Shown piece after piece: positions 6,749-13,064 of a stretch of DNA of 24,817 bases. Location: positions 1 to 24,817 of the IMG/VR virus record IMGVR_UViG_3300027971_000210. One strand, written 5' to 3'. Below the pieces are notes generated by a model. It had not been told where the DNA came from. It ran no database searches and saw only the letters and a list, made by a program, of their open reading frames with translations. The position numbers and the translations under genes were made by a program. Every line of letters begins with the position of its first letter. The first letter of the stretch is position 1. Source of the stretch: a virus.

Positions 6749-6777
6749 TTTATAAAAAATAAAATGAATACCCGCAA
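6749..6777 (-). promoter_or_regulatory. Promoter-like element for the minus-strand gene
   Basis: On the minus strand TTGCGG (6777-6772) is followed after 17 bases by TATAAA (6754-6749), within an AT-rich patch in an otherwise GC-rich region. The expected transcription start falls on or next to the start codon at 6743, so the message would be leaderless or nearly so, which fits the absence of a Shine-Dalgarno sequence. The -35 match is weak. Confidence 0.35.
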
Positions 6778-6836
6778 GGAATCTCTTAAATTCACCGGAC
6801 GGAAGTGCCCGAACCACACCGATAAGTATCTGCGAG

Positions 6837-6862
6837 CTATAAGCATTGACAGGTGCTTATAG
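6837..6862 (+). promoter_or_regulatory. Inverted repeat before terminase small subunit
   Basis: CTATAAGCA (6837-6845) and TGCTTATAG (6854-6862) are perfect nine-base inverted arms around an eight-base loop, TTGACAGG. The second arm ends four bases before the ATG at 6867. The loop is the TTGACA hexamer found before many other starts. As DNA it could be an operator; as RNA, a hairpin presenting TTGACA and holding the start region. There is no T-tract, so it is not a terminator. Confidence 0.6.
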
Positions 6863-6866
6863 GCAC

Positions 6867-7433
6867 ATGAGCCAGACAGAGATCGCCAAGGCGCTGGGAA
6901 TCAGCCAGCCGGCCGTAGCACAACTGGTCAAGAAGGGCATGCCAACCGCCAGCGTGGACGCTGCCAAGCAATGGAGGTCATCCAACGTCGGACAGAAGCG
7001 AGGCATCCGAAACAGCCAGCCGGTGACGCCCATTGGGCTTTCCACTTTGCCGGACCTGCCTGACGAGCTGGCTGTCACTGACCGACTTCGTCAAATCGCG
7101 GTGCGGGACTTTGAGCAAGCTGGAACAATTCAAGAGAGGAGCGCCGCCAGCCGAACTGTCAGGGATGCGGAAGAAGCGCACGAGACCCGCAAGCGGGATC
7201 TAGTTAAATCCGAGCAGGAGGCGCAAAACCTCATGCATCGAGATCAGGTCCAGGCCGTGATGGCGGAGGAGTCGCAGAAGTTGCGCTCGCTGCTTGAGGC
7301 AATGCCAGGCTCCATCGCAATGGCGGCCAACCCTGCAGATCCAGAGCTAGCCCAAAGCGCCGTCAGCGACTACCTCGAGCAGGTCTTCTCAACCATCAGC
7401 AACACCGGACATGCCCTGCGTTTGGATTCCTGA
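6867..7433 (+). CDS. Terminase small subunit (DNA recognition)
   Basis: A 188-residue protein directly upstream of the GpA-type large terminase. The N-terminus is a helix-turn-helix (TEIAKALGISQPAVAQLVKK, residues 4-23) as in Nu1/TerS proteins that bind the packaging site. A central helical region follows (ERSAASRTVRDAEEAHETRKRDL), then a long C-terminal part (QAVMAEESQKLRSLLEAMPGSI) suited to oligomerisation and contact with the large subunit. ATG 6867 has no Shine-Dalgarno but sits 15 bases after TTGACA and just past the inverted repeat. A TTG at 6846 in the same frame is less likely because it is the motif itself. It overlaps the large subunit gene by 23 bases. Confidence 0.8.
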   Translation: MSQTEIAKALGISQPAVAQLVKKGMPTASVDAAKQWRSSNVGQKRGIRNSQPVTPIGLSTLPDLPDELAVTDRLRQIAVRDFEQAGTIQERSAASRTVRDAEEAHETRKRDLVKSEQEAQNLMHRDQVQAVMAEESQKLRSLLEAMPGSIAMAANPADPELAQSAVSDYLEQVFSTISNTGHALRLDS

Positions 7434-9171
7434 CAGCATAGAAAAGGCGAGGGCCATGTGGCAGAGCCAATGGGTCCCGCACCCAAAGCAGTCGGTGACC
7501 GAGTGGGCAGAGTCCAACATCGCTTTCTCTTCGCGCTTTACGTCGGCTCCCGGGCCATTCCGCGTCAGGAGCTACCCATATATGCGCGAATGGCTGGACG
7601 CCTTCCACCCGGCAAGCGGAGTCCGCAGCATGGCGCTACTGTGCGGCGCGCAAGTGGCGAAGAGCACGGCCATTCAAGTTGGCATGGCCTACCGAGTCTG
7701 CCGTGCTCCGGCGCCGGCACTCTGGGTGCTGGACACCCAGACCAATGCCCAGAGCTTCAGCGAATCCCGATGGCAAGTAATGATCGACGACAACGAGGTC
7801 ATGCGCCGACACCTCCCGGCCAACAAGGACAAGTTTAAGAACCTCGACCAGGCGTTTGACCGTATGCACCTCTGGTTCATCGGGTCCAACAGCCCGGGCA
7901 ACCTAGCCGGGCGCTCCATCTCGCTTCTCTGCTTGGACGAAGTAGACAAATACAAGACGAAAACTAAGCAGGAGGCCGCGGCCGTGCAGCTCGCTGTCCA
8001 GCGTGTGGCCAGCTTCCCTATGCACCTGATCGTGCTGACCAGCACGCCTACGACTCAAGAGGGATCGATATGGAAAGCCTGGCTAGAAGGCGACCAGCGC
8101 CGGTTCTGGGTGCCTTGTCCGCATTGCGGAGAGATGACCACATTGTCATGGCCGCTGATGAAATGGGACGATTCCGCCAGAGGGGATGACCGCAAATGGG
8201 ATCTGAAGCGAGTCCGAGAGACGGCCCGTCTCGAATGCCCAAAATGCTCTGGCCATATCACCGATGCGGTTAAAACCAAAATGCTGCGCGACGGGCAATG
8301 GTTGGCCGAGAATAAGAACGCCCTGCCGGGCCACAGGAGCTATCACCTGTCAGCCCTTTACTCGGTGCGTCGGTCGTTTGGCGCGTTGGCGGTCAAATTT
8401 TTACAAGACCAGCAGTCGATGATGGGCCTGCAAGACTTCGTCAACAGCATCCTCGCTGAACCGTGGGAGGATCAGATCACCGACGAGCAACGCCCATTGA
8501 CTGTCGGGGAGTATCGTCTCAACCCGCCGGCCGAGGAGGAAGAGATTCGCATGATGGCCGTTGACGTGCAGTTGACCGTTTTTTTCTACGTTGTCCGCGC
8601 TTTCAACAAGCAGGGCGAAAGCCGTCTCATCGACGAGGGCCAGCTCACGACATGGGGCGATATTGAGGCAAAAATTACCGAGCACGGCATGGACAAGCTC
8701 CGGCGCGTCGGACCGACGATGGCCAAACTTGTTGTCATTGACTCCGGCTTCCGCACCGACGAAGTGCTTGATTTCTGCGTCCGCGAAAAATGCATCCCAG
8801 GGAAAGGCGAAGACCGCCCGCAGGGATACGGCATCAAGGTCGGCCAGGTCATCCGTAAGGCAGTATCTCTCATCAAGCCATACCGCCGCGGCTGGATCAT
8901 CATGCTCTTCAGTTCTCCCAACGCGCAAGACGTGCTTGAATGGCTGCGCCGCGGCCCGACGTGGACTGTGGCCATCGATGCGTCGCCAGACTACTTGGCC
9001 CAGATCGACAGCCACCGGAAGGTGGTGCGCCGCAACCATCTGACCGGCCGCGAAAATTACATCTGGAAGCAGATCGGGCGGCGCGCCGACCACAAGCTGG
9101 ATTGCGAGCTGATGATTCTGGCGCTGGCTGAAATAGGCGGCATCATCAAAATCAAGCCACCCGAGGATTGA
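7411..9171 (+). CDS. terL: Terminase large subunit, GpA family
   Basis: A 586-residue packaging motor of the lambda GpA family. Visible in order: ATPase Walker A variant GAQVAKS at 79-85, Walker B SLLCLDEVD at 171-179 (D176, E177), coupling motif LTSTPT at 209-214, a zinc-binding pair CPHC (236-239) and CPKC (276-279) typical of GpA, then nuclease-domain acids MMAVDVQ (D385), VVIDSGF (D444) and HKLDCE near 561-566. It translocates DNA into proheads and cuts concatemers at the portal. The start could also be ATG 7456, which has an AAGGCGAGGG before it and lies just past the small-subunit stop; the longer form is listed. It matches the family in length. Confidence 0.95.
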   Translation: MPCVWIPDSIEKARAMWQSQWVPHPKQSVTEWAESNIAFSSRFTSAPGPFRVRSYPYMREWLDAFHPASGVRSMALLCGAQVAKSTAIQVGMAYRVCRAPAPALWVLDTQTNAQSFSESRWQVMIDDNEVMRRHLPANKDKFKNLDQAFDRMHLWFIGSNSPGNLAGRSISLLCLDEVDKYKTKTKQEAAAVQLAVQRVASFPMHLIVLTSTPTTQEGSIWKAWLEGDQRRFWVPCPHCGEMTTLSWPLMKWDDSARGDDRKWDLKRVRETARLECPKCSGHITDAVKTKMLRDGQWLAENKNALPGHRSYHLSALYSVRRSFGALAVKFLQDQQSMMGLQDFVNSILAEPWEDQITDEQRPLTVGEYRLNPPAEEEEIRMMAVDVQLTVFFYVVRAFNKQGESRLIDEGQLTTWGDIEAKITEHGMDKLRRVGPTMAKLVVIDSGFRTDEVLDFCVREKCIPGKGEDRPQGYGIKVGQVIRKAVSLIKPYRRGWIIMLFSSPNAQDVLEWLRRGPTWTVAIDASPDYLAQIDSHRKVVRRNHLTGRENYIWKQIGRRADHKLDCELMILALAEIGGIIKIKPPED

Positions 9172-9190
9172 TTGACACCACCGCCCACCC

Positions 9191-9514
9191 GTGGCCTCAC
9201 CTCGTTCCTTCGTCTTCAGTGTCTGGGCAGCAAATGGCAAAGATGCGGCCAAGACAATCACGGCGCTTGAAACCATAGCTTCTAACAACTTTACCGTTCA
9301 AAAAGAGGGTGGGCGCGTGCTGGTCAGCGCCTCGATGGGCGGCAAGAGCTACAGCTACACCGTGCCGCCCGACCAGACGGCCGGCACCGTGGCCGAGTTG
9401 GCCTTTGAGTCATGGAAGCAGGTCAAAGACTTGAGCGACGCCGACCTCGAGCTGTGGCTCACGCGCAAAGCCGTCAAGACAACCATAGCCGCGTTCAATT
9501 ACCCACTAGCATGA
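9191..9514 (+). CDS. Small protein in the gpW (head-tail joining) position
   Basis: A 107-residue protein between the large terminase and portal, where lambda has the 68-residue head-completion protein gpW. The stretch FTVQKEGGRVLVSASMGGKSYSYT faintly resembles the gpW beta hairpin and is preceded by a helix (AKTITALETIA), but the protein is longer and its C-terminal helical part (SDADLELWLTRKAVKTTIAAF) is not typical. Role by position only. It begins at GTG 9191, 13 bases after TTGACA (9172-9177) and without Shine-Dalgarno. The stop overlaps the portal start as ATGA. Confidence 0.55.
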   Translation: MASPRSFVFSVWAANGKDAAKTITALETIASNNFTVQKEGGRVLVSASMGGKSYSYTVPPDQTAGTVAELAFESWKQVKDLSDADLELWLTRKAVKTTIAAFNYPLA

Positions 9515-10992
9515 AACTCACTGAACGCATCAAGCTCATCGGCCGCGCATTAACTCCAAAAGCCCAAAGCTACGAGGCCGCGCGGCCAAGCATCCAACGG
9601 CGTTTTCCATACAACGCCAGCGCCACAGATGCGCACGTCGATGTGAATGCCTCTGACCGGGACAGGCTCCTGCGTCTGTCCCGATACCTCTACAACAACG
9701 TGCCCGTCATTCGCGGCATGGTGGCCGAAAAAGCCCGCTACGTCGTCGGCCACGGAATCCTGCCGCAGGCCCGCAGCGGCGACGAGGCGTGGGATGTGGC
9801 CGCCGAGGCATACTTCGATCAGTGGTCCCGCGTGGCCGACGTTCAGGGCCGCTTTACCTGGCGCGAGATGCAGCGCCTGGCATCCATCGCTATCGACCGG
9901 GACGGCGAGATTTTCTTTCAGACAGTTACGCAGGCTACCGGCTATCCGGCGCTGCGCATGATTTTGGCGCATCGCATAGGCGATAGCCGCGAGCAGATCT
10001 ATTCACCTAGCGAGCAGCGCATCATCGACGGGGTGGTGCTCAACGCCGAATTCCGCCCAATCTTCTACCGCTACCTGACCGGAACCGACATGGACATGGC
10101 CGCCACGTTCACTGATCTGCCAGCGCAACAAATGATCCACATTGGCGAGGCGTGTGCCGGAGACGAGCTGCGCTTCGTCACGCCGCTCGGGCCATCGATT
10201 AACCATCTGCGCGACCTTCAAGACGCCATCTCTTTTGAAAAAATGGCGCTCAAGATCAACAGCTACGTGGCTTTGGCGATTAAGTCCGGCAATCCACAGG
10301 GCGCCGACTTCTTTGGCGAGTCCACCGAAAGCGTTAACTCTACAGACAATTCCTCCGTCACCGTCGAAAGCCTCGGAAATACCGGAGGCGCCATCCCGCG
10401 CCTTGGCATGGGCGAGGATCTCGTCGCATGGTCTAGCGACAGGCCGAAACAGTCTTTCATGGAGTTCTGCAATGCGCTCTTGCGCGAGGTCTGCATCAAC
10501 ATGGGAGTCCCTTTTGAGTTCGTGGTCCGTCCAGACGCCGCAGGTGGAGCTGCGCTGCGCGCCGTGCTCGTCCGCGCCCAGCGAACCTTTGAGCAACGAC
10601 AGAGCCTGCTGGTGGACCGTCTCTGCTCCCGCGTATGGGCGCATGTCATCACGATAGGCATGCAGCGCGGCGACATACCGCAAAACGACAACTGGTGGAA
10701 AGTCGAGTGGCAACGCCCGGCAGCCGCGTCGGTGGACTACGGACGCGAGGCCGCGGCGAACCTCAACGACGTCCGCGCCGGCCTGCGAACTTTTGCCGAG
10801 GACTACTCAGAGCGTGGCCTTGAATGGAAAGATCAATTACGCCAGCGGGCCACGGAGGCAAAGTTCCTGCACGATTTGGCCGAAGAGTTCGATATCCCGG
10901 AAGATCGCATTGCTACTTTCAGTCCCAATCCGCAGCCAGTCCCAGACCCGGCATCGCCATCGGAACCGTTGACAGCGCAGCCAGAGCAATGA
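9511..10992 (+). CDS. Portal protein, lambda gpB family
   Basis: A 493-residue portal of the lambda family. Recognisable features are the N-terminal segment with SRYLYNNVPVIRGMVAEKARYVVGHGI, the DRDGEIFFQ strand after a helical AYFDQWS region, the IDGVVLNAEFRPIFYR turn, the conserved MIHIGEACAGDELRFVTPLGP block before the wing helices, and the NMGVPFEFV ... GAALRAVLVRAQRTFEQRQ crown region. Twelve copies form the channel at one capsid vertex where terminase docks and the tail attaches. The C-terminus is Pro/Ser-rich and runs into the protease gene with an ATGA overlap. The start at 9511 overlaps the previous stop as ATGA. Length is normal for the family. Confidence 0.92.
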   Translation: MKLTERIKLIGRALTPKAQSYEAARPSIQRRFPYNASATDAHVDVNASDRDRLLRLSRYLYNNVPVIRGMVAEKARYVVGHGILPQARSGDEAWDVAAEAYFDQWSRVADVQGRFTWREMQRLASIAIDRDGEIFFQTVTQATGYPALRMILAHRIGDSREQIYSPSEQRIIDGVVLNAEFRPIFYRYLTGTDMDMAATFTDLPAQQMIHIGEACAGDELRFVTPLGPSINHLRDLQDAISFEKMALKINSYVALAIKSGNPQGADFFGESTESVNSTDNSSVTVESLGNTGGAIPRLGMGEDLVAWSSDRPKQSFMEFCNALLREVCINMGVPFEFVVRPDAAGGAALRAVLVRAQRTFEQRQSLLVDRLCSRVWAHVITIGMQRGDIPQNDNWWKVEWQRPAAASVDYGREAAANLNDVRAGLRTFAEDYSERGLEWKDQLRQRATEAKFLHDLAEEFDIPEDRIATFSPNPQPVPDPASPSEPLTAQPEQ

Positions 10993-12077
10993 AGCCCGCC
11001 CGCTGGTATGCAATTTCAAAAGCCGAGAACAGCGCCTCCGGCGGCAGCGTCGAAATTTCTATTTATGACGAGATCGGCTTTGGCGGCGTCAGCGCCAAAG
11101 ACTTTCTCGCTGAGGTCCAAAAGTTCAGCGGCCAGCACATCGACCTTCGCATCAACAGCGTCGGAGGATCTGTCACCGAAGGCGCTGCAATCTACAACGC
11201 ATTACGCAGGCACCAAGGCGGCTTAACCGTTCACGTTGATGGGCTTGCGGCCAGCATGGCCTCGGTCATTGCTATGGCCGGAGATAAAACTCTAGTGGCC
11301 GACAACGCGCTGCTCATGATCCACAACCCTTGGAGCATCAGCATGGGAGACGCCGAGACGATGCGCAAAGAGGCTGCCGTCTTGGATAAAATCAAGAGCA
11401 CGTTGGTCAACGCCTACACACGCAAGACCGGCATGGACGCAGCCACCATTGGTCAAATGATGGACGCCGAGACGTGGCTCGACTCGACCGAGGCCGTGGC
11501 GATGGGATTTGCCGACGGCATTGAGGACGGCATCGAGGCCGCAGCCTCTCTCACCCGCGAGTCAGCCCGCGCGCGATTTGACAAGCTCACCAATCTTATG
11601 GCACGTAAACCCTCAAAATTGGCCAAGGCCGATGAGGCCGTCATCGTCGATGACGAGCCGACAACCGAAACGGCTCCCGAGCCTACCGTTGACACGCCTT
11701 CCGAGGATGTGAACGCAGAACTCACCGCGAAAGTCGAAGCCCTCCAGGCCGACGTTGACGCTAAGAACGCTTTGCTCGCTCAAGCCAGCGAAGACACGGC
11801 CAAGGAAATTGAATCCTTGAAGCTCGAGGTGGCACGCCTTTCTTCCGAAGTCGCTCAAAAGAACGACGAGATCGCCTCACTGAATTCCGAAAAGAAGTCG
11901 GCCGGCGAACAGGCCGCCCAGATCGTGGCGAGCATCGGCCTCAACATCCCGACGGCCGCCGCGCCCGTCGAACCCGAGCTGAGCGCCGCCCAACATTTCG
12001 CCACCCTCGAGGGGTCGGCCCAAGTAAATTTTTACCGCGCCAACAAAGCCGCAATCCTCAAAACGTTCTACTCCTAA
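10989..12077 (+). CDS. ClpP-like prohead protease fused to scaffold-like tail
   Basis: A 362-residue protein. Residues 18-190 are a ClpP/S49-like head-maturation protease: RINSVGGSVTEGAAIYN, the GLAASMAS nucleophile motif (Ser89), MIHNPW (His112) and DAETWLDSTEAVAMGFAD. Residues about 205-362 are a charged, acidic linker followed by a coiled coil (AELTAKVEALQADVDAKNALL and on), as in scaffolding proteins, like lambda gpC with Nu3 as its C-terminal part. The protease trims the scaffold and capsid proteins inside the prohead. The start at 10989 overlaps the portal stop as ATGA and has TTGACA 14 bases upstream, with no Shine-Dalgarno. No separate delta domain is visible in the capsid protein, so a separate or nested scaffold is needed. 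Confidence 0.88.
   Translation: MKPARWYAISKAENSASGGSVEISIYDEIGFGGVSAKDFLAEVQKFSGQHIDLRINSVGGSVTEGAAIYNALRRHQGGLTVHVDGLAASMASVIAMAGDKTLVADNALLMIHNPWSISMGDAETMRKEAAVLDKIKSTLVNAYTRKTGMDAATIGQMMDAETWLDSTEAVAMGFADGIEDGIEAAASLTRESARARFDKLTNLMARKPSKLAKADEAVIVDDEPTTETAPEPTVDTPSEDVNAELTAKVEALQADVDAKNALLAQASEDTAKEIESLKLEVARLSSEVAQKNDEIASLNSEKKSAGEQAAQIVASIGLNIPTAAAPVEPELSAAQHFATLEGSAQVNFYRANKAAILKTFYS
11598..12077 (+). CDS. Probable nested scaffold protein from internal start
   Basis: An in-frame ATG at 11598 inside the protease gene would give a 159-residue protein (starting MARKPSKLAK) holding only the acidic linker and coiled coil. That is the arrangement of lambda Nu3 inside gene C. The support is TTGACA at 11578-11583, exactly 14 bases before this ATG, the same spacing seen before the protease's own start and other late genes. 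The cut falls at the natural boundary after the protease domain. Scaffold function and actual use of this start are inference. Confidence 0.5.
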   Translation: MARKPSKLAKADEAVIVDDEPTTETAPEPTVDTPSEDVNAELTAKVEALQADVDAKNALLAQASEDTAKEIESLKLEVARLSSEVAQKNDEIASLNSEKKSAGEQAAQIVASIGLNIPTAAAPVEPELSAAQHFATLEGSAQVNFYRANKAAILKTFYS

Positions 12078-12083
12078 AATTTT

Positions 12084-12980
12084 ATGGCAACCATCAATTC
12101 GTCACTAAACGATGCTCTCGTGGCGCAAGCCGCGTTGGAGCAATTCACAGCCGAGCTTCTCGGCCTCAACGTCTTCACGACCAGCTATTCGCCTGAAGTC
12201 GCCCGCCGCGGCGCCTCGGTGAATATCCCGCTCGTTGCGAACCTCACCGCCACCACCTTTGCGGACGATTACACCAGCGACAACGGAACGCTCAACGCTG
12301 TCACCGTCACTCTGGATAAGCAAAAAATCGTTACCGTGGGCCTGTCCGATACCGACTACTCCAAGTCCTCGGCCGCCGACGTGGTGAAATTTGCCAACCA
12401 GCAGGGCCGGGCTTTGGCCCTCGCCGTGATCCAGGACGTGATGAGCGTCTTCGTCACAACGGCCTCCAGCGCGGCGCAGTTCAGCGCCTCGATCACTAGC
12501 GCTTCCAGCTTCACCATCACCAACGCTCGTACGCTCCGCAAGGCGCTGACGGACGACAAGGCCCCGATGATGGATCGCAACCTGATCCTGAACTCGGCGC
12601 TCTACGACAGCCTGCTCTCGCAGCCCGGCCTGCTCGACGCCAGCCAGTTCGGCGCCCGCGACACCATTGTCGATGGCCGCGTTCCCAAGGTTCTCGGCAT
12701 GAACGTCTACGAGTCGATCATCATGCCTTCCAACAGCATCACGCTGTCGGGCTTGGCCGTTCACCAGAACGCCGTGGCCATCGCCGTCCGCGCCGTCGAG
12801 TCGCAGGCTCCCGGTGAGTACCTTGCCGCGCAGACCATCACCGACCCGGTCACTGGCCTGTCTATCAGCTACCGCCGCTTCTACATGCCCAACACCGGCA
12901 AGCATTACGTCAGCTTCTCGAGCCTCTACGGCTACGCCCGTGCCATCACGGCCGCCGCGAAGCTCGTCCTCGGAGCCTAA
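12084..12980 (+). CDS. Major capsid protein
   Basis: A 298-residue protein with HK97-fold features: a helical N-arm (LNDALVAQAALEQFTAELLGLNVFTTSY), an E-loop-like strand region with VNIPLVANLTATTF, LDKQKIVTVGLSDTDY, a spine helix (VVKFANQQGRALALAVIQDVM), MMDRNLILNSALYDSLLSQPG, and a P-domain/A-domain C-terminus (VPKVLGMNVYESIIMP, ending GYARAITAAAKLVL). It directly follows the protease/scaffold gene and is followed by a strong terminator, as usual for the most highly expressed head gene. There is no Shine-Dalgarno and no TTGACA; instead an AT-rich leader (CCTAAAATTTT) precedes the ATG. It resembles P22- or lambda-type coat proteins only in fold. Confidence 0.88.
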   Translation: MATINSSLNDALVAQAALEQFTAELLGLNVFTTSYSPEVARRGASVNIPLVANLTATTFADDYTSDNGTLNAVTVTLDKQKIVTVGLSDTDYSKSSAADVVKFANQQGRALALAVIQDVMSVFVTTASSAAQFSASITSASSFTITNARTLRKALTDDKAPMMDRNLILNSALYDSLLSQPGLLDASQFGARDTIVDGRVPKVLGMNVYESIIMPSNSITLSGLAVHQNAVAIAVRAVESQAPGEYLAAQTITDPVTGLSISYRRFYMPNTGKHYVSFSSLYGYARAITAAAKLVLGA

Positions 12981-12999
12981 TCCTCCTCACAACAAACAC

Positions 13000-13029
13000 A
13001 GAAGCCCCCGCCCGCGCGGGGGTTTTCTG
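13000..13029 (+). terminator. Intrinsic terminator after capsid gene
   Basis: The stem CCCCGC (13007-13012) pairs with GCGGGG (13017-13022) around a CCGC loop and is followed by TTTT; the flanking CAGAA and TTCTG can extend the stem. It lies 20 bases after the capsid stop and before the glycosyltransferase cassette. It probably limits expression of downstream genes relative to capsid, or marks the border of an inserted cassette. Confidence 0.85.
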
Positions 13030-13064
13030 CGTTTGGGTGGGTTGACAAAGTCGCACCCGACGAG

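Noticed and set aside
6764-6862. 32-codon frame starting MNTRKESLKF before the small terminase
   Set aside because: No ribosome binding site, no TTGACA at the usual spacing, no recognisable product, and it ends inside the inverted repeat. Left out as unsupported.
8401-9288. Long minus-strand frame of 295 codons opposite the large terminase
   Set aside because: It is the antisense of a gene with clear ATPase and nuclease motifs; its protein has no recognisable domain, and such frames are common in GC-rich DNA. The same applies to minus-strand frames at 2878-3546, 12105-12905, 10003-10713 and 16701-17513.
11689-11709. TTGACA followed by ATG after 12 bases inside the scaffold region
   Set aside because: That ATG is out of frame with the gene and opens no useful frame. 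Counted as background.
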